Source of the DNA: Phoronis australis
Taxonomy: Eukaryota > Phoronida > Phoronidae
NCBI GenBank assembly: GCA_002633005.1
Contig: NMRA01000007.1
Span: forward strand, 1,012,811-1,076,810
Reading direction: 5' to 3'
Length of the DNA: 64,000 nt
Shown here: positions 1 to 45,600 of the stretch, one piece after another
Numbering within the stretch: the stretch's first letter is position 1
How the letters are laid out: every line of letters starts with the position of its first letter
Program-made: the position numbers and the translations under genes
The notes under the pieces: generated by a model
What the model was told of the DNA's origin: nothing
Database searches by the model: none
What the model saw: only the letters and a program-made list of their open reading frames with translations

Positions 1-47
1 TTCCACAAAAAGGAAAATTACAGATCGATTACCGAGAAGCTATGGAG
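1..47 (+). CDS. VTI1B: VTI1B exon (left edge open)
   Basis: Read from base 2 it gives ITDRLPRSYG, then one base left over before GTAAGT. This matches the VTI1B segment just before the EEKK motif. An acceptor could lie at 22-23 (CAG), so the true exon start is not settled. Confidence 0.7.
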
Positions 48-3000
48 GTAAGTGCCGAGTTTGGACCACGAACTCCGAAGTCATGTGACACGGTCTATGG
101 AGTGACCATTTTTGGCAGACTCAAAATAACAAAATCACTTGGATTCTTCTTACGTTTCTTTAGAAGTTTTTAAATGTTTTTATGATTAATTTATTTACAG
201 AAGAGAAAAAAACAGTATTACGAGGAATTGAGGGTGATCTTGAAGATGCGCGACAGATAGTAAGTATTTTTACACCGATTAGTGTACTTAGACTTTAGTT
301 TAGAGTTAGAGTTGATGTAATAAAAACAGCAAGTACATTATGAGAGAATACTGGAATAATTAAATATTGGTAATCCTGAATTTTACAGAAAGTGTATCTA
401 AAAGTCTTATGTTTCCTAAAATCTTACGTGAAGCAAAATCTGAGAAATAAGTGTCATCAGGGTACTAGTATTTGCATTCCATTAAGTTGCATTCAGTGTC
501 TGGTAACACCTTGTTTTTTATAGCCTTATTTGACCTTGTGAATAGAAGATGTAATTTAGACTCCTAAGTGGCCCCAAAGTGGATGATTGCACAATGTAAC
601 GGCTGTGAAAGACTTATGAACCTAAAACCATTCTCCACATTGAAAACATCCAAGTAAACTGACAACCCTCTACTGTTTCACATTTTCATTTGTGTTTAAA
701 CCCTAACAGCACTTGCATGTTTCATGCCAAGAGAGCAAAGAAATTCTTCACACTGCAGTGAGATATTACACGGGCTTTGGTCATCAACACTTGACTGATT
801 GACTCATCAACGAAAGAACGCAGTGCATTCATCAAATTAGATTTCATAGCTAATTTTATTGCAAACAATATCGTGTTCCAGCAGCAACTATATCTAAACA
901 CAGAAGCTGCAATTTTGCAATATTTTGCTCGCAGCGTGTGTGGCAACGTAGTGTCCAACTTTTAATTGTCCGTCAAATGTCCGAGGATTTCTTAGTTGTC
1001 TTCTTTAAAGATTAGTCAGAACATAAATACGACAAGAATCGATAACAGTAATTCTATATGTGTGTCAAAACATCCAATAGTTCCGTCGCTTGTCTTCTTA
1101 TTCAAATCAAAACAATTTAATTTATTTTGAAATTTGATTAGGGATACCAGAAAGTAAGTAATAACCAAAACCATCTCAAGCCAATGACTACAGCGCTTGC
1201 AGTTTTTTACCTCAAATATAAGAGCGTTATTAAACATTTTAATCTTGAACATCAAGAACCCGACCCTAACCTTAACACTTGAAACAAATGACATCTCTAG
1301 CACTAACCATACCATTTGAAGGATTATGATTGACAGTTTTGAAGTAGGATGCGTTAGAAAGCATCAAACTGAGTTAAATAATTTAGATTATTTAAGCGCA
1401 GTATGTTTGACTTAAACATCTAATTTAGACCCAAAAATGCTGGATTACCAATGTACTGATACAACCTAATATTATATAGGGTGAATTGGTCTACAAACAA
1501 AATTCAACTTTTACAAATTACATGTGACCATGATTCTAGTAACTTTTTAAAGATAAATTGATGTCGTCACAATCTTAAAAAGTAGGTCACAGTCTCAAAA
1601 GTAGATGGGAACGAGTTCCACAGTGCTTCACCATAATTAGATAAACAGCCCTGTTCATACTTCTTCTAGCCTTTTCATACTAATGATGTTTTGGGGGGTT
1701 GTGTTGAGTATGAATGGTTAACTTTGGTCCTGGATTGAATTTAACGGCATTAGTTAACTTGGCAGTAAACAAGTGAATTTAACAGCGAAACGTCAATGCT
1801 GCAATGCAGTATGAATGGTCAACTTCGGTCTTATTGAAGTTATCGCCAGGGGCCAATTCTGTCGTCAACATTTTAAGAGCTAGTAGTTGGTTATATTTTG
1901 CACGAATAATCACCAGATGAATTAGAAATAAGTTTTATGTCAATTAGCATAATGTAAATGTTCTCAAATTGTCACATTAAAAATATCTTAGCATACATCA
2001 GCGATATCGTGCGATTACTTGGATGACAAAAGCGTCACCTACTGTTTACTTCGATGACGTCACCTAACTACAGAAGCTGATATGAACGATTCAAGTAACT
2101 TCACAGTTTATGTCGATGCTCCGCTCATACCGGAGTTAAGTTAGTATGAAAGGGCCTTTATTGCTATAGTTAGTCACAGCTAGTTAGATATTGTTTCTGA
2201 GATTATAATGAACTGATCTAAGCTTAAACGCGTGTTCGGTGAGTGGTTAATAATAGCGTTCTCTTCCTGGCTAGTCTACGTGTCAAAAGTCATGCTCTCA
2301 AGTATTATACTTGTAGTCATAAATTAAATTTAAATTCTTGAAATTGAGTGATACTGAATTCTTTAGAGCTACTTGTTGTAGACAGTTCTACAGGAAGACC
2401 AGAGAACAGTGATTATAATGAGACAATATAAAACACTTTTATCGATGTTTGTACGAAATCGTTTAAAGTTTTGATGATATTTTGTTGCCCAGCTTCAAGA
2501 CATGGACATAGAGGCCAGGAAGGCACCCCCAAGTTACCGTAATGACATGATCAACAAAGTGAGGCGATTTAGGCAAGACTTGGACAACTTAGTGCGTGAC
2601 ATGGTAGGTAAAGTAAAAAACTGAAAACCAGCGGTGTGATAAAATCTCCCTAATTCTGCACGTTAATTGCCAAAACTGGGCTTTTTCAATTTTCAAGGGG
2701 TTGCAATGTTGTTTTGAATGTCCAAAGTTGTTCAAAATATTGTCTCGAGGAAGCTGTGGTACAGAACCTTGATAAGGGGTTACTTAAGTACAACTTTAAA
2801 GAAAAAGTGATGAAATAAAAACTCAATTCTCTGTCTTATTATTTCCTTAAGTTTTGAGATTTTACTGTACTTTAGTGACATGGTTTAGTTGGTTGCAGTT
2901 CTTAGTGTAGGGGGTCTGTAAGATATCACTTCCTGGCGATTAGTGGGTTGCAAAAACGAGAGAAGTTGCTTACAAGAAGACTATAAGTTAGGTAAGCATA

Positions 3001-5691
3001 ACGTTTTGAGCCTGCAGCTCAGGTGCTTTTTCACACAACTGATCTTCCCAACAGCAGGAATCATTTTTTATCAGTGAAGGATTGCAAATTAGCTGATAAG
3101 TCATTTTCGTAATTATTAATTATGTGTATTACCTGGTTTCAGAAAAGGGCCAACAGCAGTTTTGGTGGGAGAGATGAGTTACTGGGAAGACAGCAAGATG
3201 AAATAGAGGTAATGGTGAACCCTACATGTCAATGCTCTTGAGAATTGTAAGATAGAATGTGTTCCTTCTCTATATATATTAAAGTACATGGATATTATTC
3301 TTCAATCTGGAACAAAATGTGATGGAATAACGAAATTTGGATTTTTGGATTTTTGTAAATTTTGAAAACAAAAAATGAATTAATGGAAGAAAATTTTATT
3401 TAATTTAATAACAGTCTGTGTTATCATAGATCATAGACAACAGATTTGCAATTCCGATATTTTTTATGGAATACCCAGAGGAGGCGCCACTTTCCATTTT
3501 GTGAGCAGATGACTTACTTGCCAGAAATAGTGTTGGTGGCGACTTTTGTGTAATTGGGAATTTACTATGTATGTGATCCATGTACTATAGTCTGTGGTGA
3601 TATACTGTTGTTATCAAAACAATACATGGAAAAAATTGTACACTTTAAGCAATACAATAAAGTTTCAAAAAAATGGAAAATGACAATGTCAGATGTTGTT
3701 ACTATTTGAATTTTAGGAAATGTAACCATTTGTTGTTTCTTGCTTGTTTTACTGTATTGCAAAATGGAGTTCTTTGCTTTTAAAATTACCTATTATTTGT
3801 CTCGTTTATTTGTATCAGGAATGCATTTACTCCAGTCAGAATGGGTTAAACTCAATACTTGCATTCCATTCTTCATAAGTGTGTACTTTCCAAGGATTGA
3901 CCTTTTTAAATACCCTATGAGAAAATGAAGTGTTGTCAAAAAAAAGAATTGAATCTCATAAAATAAATAAGACATTATTTCCCTCAACACGCAATTAAAA
4001 TTTATACCACTTTCACTCATGTACCAATATCACTCATTCTACACTACATTTAAAACAGGATGATTTATGTCATATTATATTTAAATTCTTCAGTTTTCTT
4101 TTCAAACCTTTTTCTTGCAGAGAATGGAAAACTCACAAAGGGCTAAGCTAATTCAGGGCACGCGGGCTCTGGAACGGGCATCGGACAGTGTGGCGAGGTC
4201 ACATCAGATCGCTGCTGAGACCGACCAGATTGCCGTAGACACAATAGACGAACTTCAGACACAGAGGGAGTCACTACTGCGAACAAAGGACAGAGTAAGC
4301 AAGTGTGATACAATGGCTGATCTTGGTTCACTCTGCCAGATTAGCAAGGTCAAGCGACTAAGACATCCGATTGGTTTGCAAGGTGGAAGTCATTGCTGTG
4401 AACCAATCAAATGTTCAGTAGGGTTGACCCGGCTAACCCGGGAGAGTGAATCAAATGCAGCCTGTATAACACTCAACCTTTCAGTTTTGCAGCAAGCGAA
4501 ATGTTGAATTTCTAATAATGAAGTTATTGTGCCATTTGATAAGTAATGTGTCTGGTAAACTTTTGGTAAATTTTTGTTAATTGCAGATAGATGCCAAAGT
4601 ATCAAAATTCCATTTTGCCGTCTGATGTACACTGCTCACAAACATAGCCTAGTTGACACACGTACACAAAAATCTACGCTAGCAATCGATCTTGTAAATC
4701 ATGTCATGCGACTCATGATTGCCTGTTTTGGATAGATATGTGATGAGAACAGCGCATACTTGAAAGAGCCCAAAGACAAATACTCTGTTGTGCTCTTCTG
4801 GAAACAAGGTTCGAAAAAACTCGCATGGGGTCTTTTTGGAATCATTTTAAATTTAAGTACATTTGAAAAAAGTGTTCAAAATACCAATATTTTCTCAACT
4901 TATAATATTAATTACAATATTAATAACTCTTATAAGAATATTTCTAGTGGATCACTAGTCAACAGAAGGGTCGTCGGACATGTTGTAATAGCTAAGCTGC
5001 TGAGAAAATGAAACTTTGCTCTGCAAGCATAACTTAAAAACTCATGACTGAATGATGGGGCAGTGGGCAGTCGTACAATTTTGCAAAAGACGCCCCAGAG
5101 ATAAAGTCACTTCTTTAAAATGGAGGTTTCCAAAAGAAACCCCAGGGGACTCTTTTGGAAATCGTTGATAGTTTGTTCAGACTTTCGCTATTTGTTCTGT
5201 TTCAGCTCAGTGATACAGACGCTAACCTGTCAAAAAGTAGACGTATTTTAAACACCATGGCAAGGAGGTATGTTATGTGGTTAAACATCTCTGTTGAACA
5301 AAAAACAGTGTAACGCCTGGTGGATAATCCACGAACTGTGCTCTCTTAAACTAAATCGAATTCCTTCAGATCATTTACTTGAATTTTAGAAATTTTCAGA
5401 GGATAAGACTTATCCAGCATCAGTGTTACTTAAAACTCAATTCCATTTTTATCACAAATTAAGCCACTCATTCCCGAAAAACTACAGGTGCATAATATAA
5501 TTGGACTTTTAATTACATTTTTCCTAGTCTGCATCAAGTCTCCTTTTTATTTCAGGATGATGACAAACAAGTTGATTCTGGCAGTGATTATTCTGGTTGA
5601 ACTCGCTGTTATTGGACTCATTGTTTACTTCAGATTTTTTGCTCACAAAAAGCCCCACCCCACTCCAACCCCACACCCAACAACTCACTGA
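1..5691 (+). CDS. VTI1B: VTI1B, vesicle-transport Qb-SNARE (5' end outside window)
   Basis: Exons 1-47 (partial), 201-259, 2493-2603, 3143-3208, 4121-4294, 5206-5267 and 5556-5691 join in frame to 217 residues and a TGA stop; human VTI1B is 232 residues. Order seen: N-terminal three-helix (Habc-like) region at visible residues 1-94, linker and Qb-SNARE helix about 120-172 (stretch TDANLSKSRRILNTM), one C-terminal membrane anchor at 179-198, then a short luminal tail. The family is tail-anchored and pairs with other SNAREs in late endosome/lysosome fusion. The anchor sequence fits VTI1B and not VTI1A. All internal introns are GT-AG and phases agree. About 15 N-terminal residues and the promoter lie upstream of base 1. 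Odd: the luminal tail is longer than in human and rich in Pro, His and Thr. Confidence 0.95.
201..259 (+). CDS. VTI1B: VTI1B exon, Habc helix
   Basis: The acceptor TTATTTACAG and donor GTAAGT frame EEKKTVLRGIEGDLEDARQI when joined to the preceding base. It is colinear with the conserved EEKK helix of VTI1B. Confidence 0.92.
1641..2161. mobile_element. Foldback / MITE-like element in a VTI1B intron
   Basis: The left end ATAAACAGCCCTGTTCATAC (1641-1660) is an imperfect inverted copy of the right end at 2144-2161 (GTATGAAAGGGCCTTTAT). The interior repeats a stretch, TATGAATGGTTAACTTTGG at 1710 and TATGAATGGTCAACTTCGG at 1810. There is no coding capacity, so it would be non-autonomous. Confidence 0.6.
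2493..2603 (+). CDS. VTI1B: VTI1B exon, Habc helix 3
   Basis: 37 codons between CCCAG and GTAGGT. The encoded APPSYRNDMINKVRRFRQDL aligns with the third N-terminal helix of VTI1B. Confidence 0.94.
3143..3208 (+). CDS. VTI1B: VTI1B exon, linker
   Basis: 22 codons, KRANSSFGGRDELLGRQQ onward. It is the poorly conserved linker that follows the Habc region in this family. Splice signals are TTTCAG and GTAATG. Confidence 0.88.
4121..4294 (+). CDS. VTI1B: VTI1B exon, start of the SNARE helix
   Basis: 58 codons between CTTGCAG and GTAAGC. It carries ERASDSVARSHQIAAETDQI, the best conserved stretch of the family, and runs into the first half of the Qb-SNARE helix. Confidence 0.95.
5206..5267 (+). 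CDS. VTI1B: VTI1B exon, SNARE helix core
   Basis: LSDTDANLSKSRRILNTMAR plus a split Arg codon. The Asp residues lie where the ionic centre of the SNARE bundle is expected. I cannot fix the exact zero-layer register by eye. Confidence 0.94.
5556..5691 (+). CDS. VTI1B: VTI1B last exon: membrane anchor and luminal tail
   Basis: Encodes a 20-residue hydrophobic anchor (LILAVIILVELAVIGLIVYF) with one Glu, the same pattern as human VTI1B, then a tail rich in Pro, His and Thr ending at TGA 5689-5691. Confidence 0.95.
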
Positions 5692-5940
5692 ACAAGACAA
5701 TGGCATTCCTAGAGAACGATCAGGCACGGAGAAGACTACAAATGTGTTATTGAACACCAGCGCTGTTGGTAGAACAATTCTACTTTATTCTTGACTCCCT
5801 GTTCTCCAGAAATTGAATTAAATGTCACTGGCAGTGTGGTGGAGTGGGCGGTGGAGACTAGGTACATCACAGGTACAAAAGTTTTCAAAGGCATAGCTTC
5901 GGTAGAGGCTAATACCGTCGTTTGTACAAGAAAGTCTGAG

Positions 5941-6262
5941 GTAAGGCCAAGAAAACTTGGTTCTGGTCTTTACTCTGACTTATTTTTGAGACCAGCGCTC
6001 AGTGAGTGAAAAAAGTCATCCGCTCGCATTGATTTCAGCCACGATTTTTTTTTTGAAAAACTGCATTAAGATCTGTAAACGAGGGAAAGCAAGGTTTGAA
6101 GCACCTTGATGATTTGCTTAGCGATGAGTAAAAATCCTGCATAAGTTTTGCTCGTCTCGCGTGAATTTTTCTTTTTTGAAAAAGTGAGAAAGTAAAAAAA
6201 TACAGCACCAGGTACTTGATTTTCAAAAAAGACCAGAACCAGTTCTGCTTTGTTCGCCTAAC
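5941..6262. repeat. Foldback repeat in the VTI1B 3' region
   Basis: CTTGGTTCTGGTCTT near 5956-5970 is matched in inverted orientation by AAGACCAGAACCAGTTC near 6229-6245, with weaker similarity extending outward to about 5941 and 6262. The interior is T-rich and non-coding. Confidence 0.45.
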
Positions 6263-7233
6263 CAACAAAATACGTCAAATATCAATTGTTAAAAAATGCC
6301 ACATAATTCAGTCTCAGTTATCTGTTTATGTTTCTCATACGCTCAAAGGATTTGTAGTAATTCTTATTAGTGTTAACTTTAGTAATACTTGTTGAAAAGT
6401 TCTAGTTACGTCTGTGGGGCGTGTTTCATAAACAGTGGCTGCATCCACAATTTCATCTTTCACTCCAACTTGGCAATCACTGAATAAAGTTACTGTGTTA
6501 GCATGTCTCTGTTTATCAACAATTTAATACACATTGTGTGATAATTAGCAACCTGAAAAAGTGTTGAATTGATATTCAAAGTTTGTCTTTGCCATTTCGT
6601 TTTATGTCAAAACCATATGTTAGCAACAAGTGCCCCTCTCTATAAACCATACATTCTGTACACACATAAATATGATTATAATTGCAAACGGTCTGTTAGG
6701 GTTGTTATAAAGTCACGTTGTTGAATTAAGTTTCGAAAACATTGGAAGTGATCCTGATTTGCAGGTAATCCACGGGACATAATATGCAAAGATGATATTG
6801 TAATATGGGTGATACCATTTGAGCAGTGCGTATGAATGTGGCAAGAATGGTTTGTAAATAAAGTCATCCAAAGTGCAATCTTCACCATAACTTGAATAGG
6901 AATGGGCTGGTACCATGTCTTAACTTTGGTGGACTTGAAGTAGTTAGTGGCAGCTGATTAAAACTGGCAACTGCTGTCTTCAAGGCATCTCGTACTGTTT
7001 GGTTCATTTTCTTGTTACTTGGTGAAATGAAATTTCTGTCTGTTGGTTTGTTATAGACTGTGGAGTTCTTCGTCATTTTTTGTCAATTGCTTTGTTCGCA
7101 TGCTACAGGTAACATTTCATATCCGTTCAACATAGAATTTACACACAGCATGTGTCTCGTGAATCGAGTGTTGCTCCGAAGAGCGCTTTCATTCTAAACC
7201 TGTTATGCAGGTTCCATTTTTGGGTGAATCTTT

Positions 7234-7239
7234 AATAAA
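7234..7239 (+). terminator. Poly(A) signal, distal VTI1B candidate
   Basis: AATAAA in an AT-rich context about 1.5 kb after the VTI1B stop. A nearer AATAAA at 6483-6488 is an equal alternative. Confidence 0.35.
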
Positions 7240-7474
7240 ATGAGAATTTTGTCAGTATGAATGTAGATAGTTTTCCGTCATCTGTGAGTGTTCACTCATA
7301 AACATTATGAAAATTTTATTTATTTGTGAATGCAAAGATGAAACTATTTTAATCTTAGAAAGTCTGGAATATTTTGTCTTGGATTGTACTTTGTAATTAC
7401 TTGTTGATAAATATATACAGTTACCGAAGTTGCTGATTTCAACAAAACTTAAAATTGAAAACAAACAAGTATGC

Positions 7475-8863
7475 TGCACTAGTATTTCAACTTTATTTGT
7501 GACAATACATGATAGAACACTACAGTGGCATAATCAATTTTCTAGCAATACCACCTCATCCTAGCTTCTTAACTCATAAGGCCCAAGCTATACACAAGAC
7601 TGCAGTTTTGACAGCAAGAGCAATAACACAGTTTTGATTACACTTTCATCTGGAAACAAAGCAGTTCAACAGAGAAAGACACTAGAGTGAAAACTCGACA
7701 AGACTCGAGGAAATAGTAGCAAACATGAAGACTAATTCTCCGTGGGAAGTTGACACCGAGTTTTGCCACAGTGTTAAACATGCTGTCAAATAGCCAAGCA
7801 AACTACTTGAGCCTGATTACACTACAATAGCTCTATGCATTCTTAAACGTATTTACAAAGTTTATCAACAAAAACACCTAGTACGAAAGCACCTTGATGA
7901 CTGTAAAATAATTAAATTTATGAAGGCCGTGAAATAAAGGCTTCAGGTCCATGTATTTCCACTTGCCTGAGCATGCGTGTATTTAGGCCAATGCACCAGT
8001 AATCCACATCAATGTTTGAATTTAAGAGTAAGTGTCTTTATGAGAATACAACAAAACCCAAGAAGAATAACATGTCGCAGAGGGTTCATTTGTCCATTGC
8101 AAAACGGTAAATATTGAGGAATTAATTGAAAATATGCTAAAATGGACAAAGACATTCAGTTTCGGACGTGCCTGAAACCTACAACAGAAGTTTAGAAACA
8201 TGTGCCTATGTCCAAAACACTTGAGCAAATGAAAAATGATCTTTTTTAAAATGAATTACTCTGGATACAAACGCACATGCCTCAATACACAAATATAGGG
8301 TAGTGGAAACGCGTTAAATAGACTAGTACTCACTAGAAGACGAAAAAAATATGTCGTATCAAGTGTAACCACTTGTAGAGATTTTCTGCAATAACATACT
8401 GGTTGTACTCTCACACATTTCTAGCATAAATCAATAACAAAAACACTGACAATAACATGAAAGCTAATGACTATGCACAACTAAATGCATATAAGACCAC
8501 ATGAGATCTATCAAAATAAATAATCTTTTCTCTTACCAGCTTACGCTCCCAACTATTCCCACAACAAATCACAAACTTTTATACCATCTCAGTCACATAC
8601 CCTCCCACTCTGAATCACCTTCCGTCGTCTTCTCAAATCCAGCACGTTTCCACCATTTTTACACCACAACAGACTTCAAAAATGCCAGGGAAGCATTGCG
8701 CAGAGAATCACGTGCAAAAAGTGTGATCACCTGCTTCATTTTCAATACGATATGAAATCTCACAAAGACTTGAGTGATCTTGCATTGTCGGGAATTACTT
8801 GCATCAAGATAAGCATCCCAGTTTCGGCAGCTAATTTCACTAACGCCAGCAGCATTGCCCCCT
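7475..8863 (-). other. TRIM9 3' UTR
   Basis: Sequence between the TRIM9 stop (8864-8866) and a reverse-strand AATAAA at 7492-7497. No other gene is seen. The VTI1B and TRIM9 transcripts therefore converge within 7.2-7.5 kb. Confidence 0.5.
7492..7497 (-). terminator. Poly(A) signal, TRIM9 candidate
   Basis: TTTATT on the + strand reads AATAAA on the - strand, 1.4 kb past the TRIM9 stop. Another lies close by, near 7315. Confidence 0.4.
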
Positions 8864-42238
<33,375 letters not shown>

Positions 42239-42254
<16 letters not shown>

Positions 42255-42271
42255 CGTTCCGTGTGCCTCAT
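42239..42271 (-). CDS. Possible upstream ORF overlapping the TRIM9 start
   Basis: On the - strand an ATG at 42271 opens a ten-codon frame (MRHTERWSRS) that stops at TAA 42241-42239, past the TRIM9 ATG at 42254 and in another frame. If the transcript includes it, it could lower TRIM9 translation. No transcript start is known. Confidence 0.3.
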
Positions 42272-42555
42272 TTGAAAACTGACTCACCTGTGAGGAATCT
42301 CGTACACTTCACCAAGTTCGCGAGACAAAGGTTGGGGTGTATACAAAACTCTAACTCTCCAAGATTGTATTTTTATGTCTATTTTTAAATTATAATGGCA
42401 TATTGAGTAAATTGGCAAACATTGTATATTTATTTTCAAATAATTAAAGTAACATTTTATGATTCCACATTACTTAAGTATTAATTTAGACTTCGTTGCT
42501 GCTCGTTGCACAATTCTCCTTTTAGTAAGAATGTGGTCTGCAACCTTGAGAAGTC
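42255..42555. promoter_or_regulatory. Divergent TRIM9 / L2HGDH promoter region
   Basis: Only 301 bp separate the TRIM9 ATG (- strand) from the L2HGDH ATG (+ strand), so 5' UTRs and a shared promoter should lie here unless upstream exons exist. The TRIM9 side holds TTCGCGAGAC (42318-42327); the centre, 42360-42480, is AT-rich. I see no clear TATA box or initiator. Confidence 0.6.
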
Positions 42556-42674
42556 ATGACTCTTAGAAACGTAACCAAATTTTTCAAAAGTACCGGCTGT
42601 TTGCGCTTAGGCACCGTGACAGGAATCCAAGGAACGTTTATAGATTATGCCAGTGTCAGGTTTTTGTCAACCAG
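42556..42674 (+). CDS. L2HGDH: L2HGDH exon 1: mitochondrial presequence
   Basis: ATG then 39 codons with six Arg/Lys residues and one Asp ([20 protein letters not shown] start), ending FLST plus a split Ser codon. The donor AG|GTGTGT is in phase with exon 2, and the joined [20 protein letters not shown] fits the human order. An alternative donor at 42660 would drop five codons. Confidence 0.85.
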
Positions 42675-45600
42675 GTGTGTAACATTTGCGATGTTGTTCA
42701 GAAACCCTCATGGTTGCTGCGCCCTCTACTGGCTGTAGTCACTGAGTCAGCTGTTCACAAATCAGTGTGAACATGACTAGGGTTTGACTGAAAATTACCA
42801 AGACGGTTTTTTCACTAAATTATCGACAGTAGCTGTACAATGGAATTTGCTGTGTAAAAACTAGTGTTTGAAATCTGTGCAGTAATGCTATGTTTATCAG
42901 TGTGGCTGTGTTGCCTGATTCATGTGTCATGACTCATGTGACCGTTGTGTGTACTACTGTACTAGTACTAGTAATAGTAGTACTGCACTACAGTAGATCC
43001 AGTCCACACTGACAGACACAAATAGATCACGATCAACAATAAACGATACAAAAAATGACACATTTACATTCGACATGAAATTTTACTGTGTGTGACAGAT
43101 TGAATTAGTAAAATAGGCCACAGTTCTATGGGAAATTGATGCTGACCAAACCGTATAAAATTCAAGGTCGTCCAAGATTTAAACAAGTGAACATCCTTCT
43201 GTCAGGATGATTTTGGTAATTTGGGTCATTAGTTAAGTGGTGTAGAAGAGAAGACACAAGTCAATATAACTAACAAGCTCAGTGGTCATGTAAAACAGAT
43301 AGCCATACCCTATTTTTGAAAGTGTCTCCCTGTGTAAACAAATTCATTTGGTCACTCATTACGTGACTGGCTTGATCTCACATAATTTTCAACTTTCTGA
43401 TCTCACCTTAGGCAATATAACATCTGTGCTAAATTCATTGTTTTATAAACAGATAACATGTCGAAGAACAGGTGTTTATTTTTAAGGATTATCACTGAAT
43501 TTCGTGGTACATTTGTATACATGCACATATGTGTAGTCCGGCTTCTGTATACTGTACTATCAAAATTAGCACCCATACTCAGCTTACCATTCAACCCTTC
43601 AGCTTGAACACGCATTATTTTGACTTAAAATGTCTAAACCATTCCATTCTGCAATCTTATTTTACAACTACATGACTGGAATTGTAGCGTGTGTCTGATA
43701 TGCTCAGTTATCTTCCGGTGCTGGCACAACCATGGGGATGTGGGGCCCAGTTGTTCACTCTTGATTAGCTGTTATGGCCAAGACCCTCTGAAGTTTCTTC
43801 TCGGTTTTCAATGAAAGCGCCTCTTCCCTTCATTGCCGTGTAAGGGGGAGAAAAACTGGAGAGCTGGCAGGTGCTAACATGCAGGTGGTGGTCTTAAAAT
43901 ATGGGCTTGTTTTAAGTAGCATACATTATACGGTTTTGAAATGATAACTATAAGGAGCTTAGAATAATAATAAACAGTATGTAAATGCTGAAGTTATTAT
44001 TACTGAAGCCCAGTACTACAGTACTTAAGACAGTCATAATTTGTTGACCATGTTCATGGGCGGCGAATAATAGGGGGGTGGAGGTGCTTTAGCCCCCACT
44101 TTTTTCAGTGCTGTGCCGCCCATGATGGCGCACCCTGTGTTGGTGCTGAGGCTATGTAGCACCTTATTGTCATGTCATTATTTTGCCAAATGTATACAAT
44201 ATTATAGCCTGTAACACAGTAAAAGTATATATTTTCTGAAAGCGAGAAAAAGGTATAGAATTGGACTTTGATTTTTTAACATTTTGCTATTGATTGGTTC
44301 ATTTGACCATCAGATCGTACCTTTTTGGTTTAAAAAGATGGTACATTAAAAACAAAACAACGGTATCAATAACATGCAAATTCATTTGAGATAATTTTTC
44401 AAGATGAAAACTGAAAAATGCTGTTGTAGTTTTCTAATTTCTTTCGTTTTTGAAATTTCATCTTAAAGATCTTATCTTATATCAAATGAAATGTGATGAT
44501 GTTCTTGATAGCATTGTTTAACTATTAATGAATATTTTGCTAAAGTTTACAAAATGATATGATCGTGTGACCCACTTTATGGCAGAATGGTAAAAAGTCA
44601 AAAATCCACAGACTTATCGACAAGGTCGTAGGTAACCTTCAATTTAGTTTTGTACTTGTATGCTTTGCTATCTCCTAACATCCAAGATACTGTTAATAAC
44701 AATAAAACTGGGTGATTTATTTGTTCTTTCCAGTGATGACGACAAATCCCGTTATGATGTCGTGATAGTGGGCGGAGGAATAGTAGGCGCGGCAACAGCC
44801 AGAGAACTGATCCTCAGACATCCTAATCTTAAATATGCCATCTTGGAAAAGGAAAACAGGCTTGGTAATGATGACATTTAGTGGTGTTTAGATATATTCA
44901 TAATTCATTTTGGTCACTGTAACATAGAAAATTGACATGTCTGCTGTTAGACTAGGAACTTCTGCAAATAGGGCTCCCAAATTTATGTACTTTTATGTAC
45001 CTACATGTATTGGAAAAAAAATCTTTTTGGTCCTTCCCACACCTTTGGAGCCTCAATTATCTGCTTTCGTATTTGGTGAGATCACAAAAGGCATCATGCA
45101 AACAACTTTGTGAGGCAATACTGCTCTCGGCATTTCTGGCTCACCAACAACATGGTGTTTTGCTAAACTAATGGCACCATCAGCACCAGCTTTGTTGATT
45201 ACGCAATTGTGGTGAATTCCCTGCCGACGAGTTGCACTTTTTGTGTTGAATCTTGTTGGTGTAGCCTTGTGGACTACAAAATGTTAACATATTCTTTTAT
45301 TTTACATGGTGCTGCGAAGTTGAAGAAACTCAGGAGCAGACTAAATGCCAAAAAACAAATAATCATCTTTTGGCTATCCGTAGTCATATTTCTAACTTTT
45401 GGCTAAAAACGAAAGACTGTAGACTTTTCGAAAAGCGCACCTCTGAACTCCGTGCTGCTATTCTTATCAACTGTTTTTTTTTCAGCTCCACATCAAAGCA
45501 GCAGAAGCAGCAATGTGATCCATGCGGGTATCTACTACACACCAGGATCGCTGAAGGCTAGACTATGTGTTGAAGGCGTCAGACTTATGTATAAGTACTG

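Larger units (their letters stand above)
260..5555 (+). other. VTI1B introns
   Basis: Introns are 260-2492, 2604-3142, 3209-4120, 4295-5205, 5268-5555 and the short 48-200. The first large one holds a foldback element at 1641-2161. I see nothing else recognisable in the others. Confidence 0.7.
5692..7240 (+). other. VTI1B 3' UTR and flank
   Basis: Non-coding sequence after the VTI1B stop. Candidate poly(A) signals AATAAA lie at 6483-6488 and 7234-7239. A foldback repeat lies at 5941-6262. No gene is seen. Confidence 0.55.
42675..44733 (+). other. L2HGDH intron 1
   Basis: Holds the CTCF-like site, a TACTAG-rich simple stretch near 42952-42995, a hairpin element at 44055-44124 and family A/B pieces at 44337-44640. 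Nothing else is recognised. Confidence 0.6.

Noticed and set aside
4295-4507. Read-through extension of the VTI1B SNARE exon
   Set aside because: GTAAGC at 4295 is a good donor and the next exon restores the SNARE heptads; the read-through residues do not.
42255-42287. Extension of TRIM9 by 11 codons to 42287
   Set aside because: The codon there is GTG, not ATG, and the family begins at the MESELKCPVC position.
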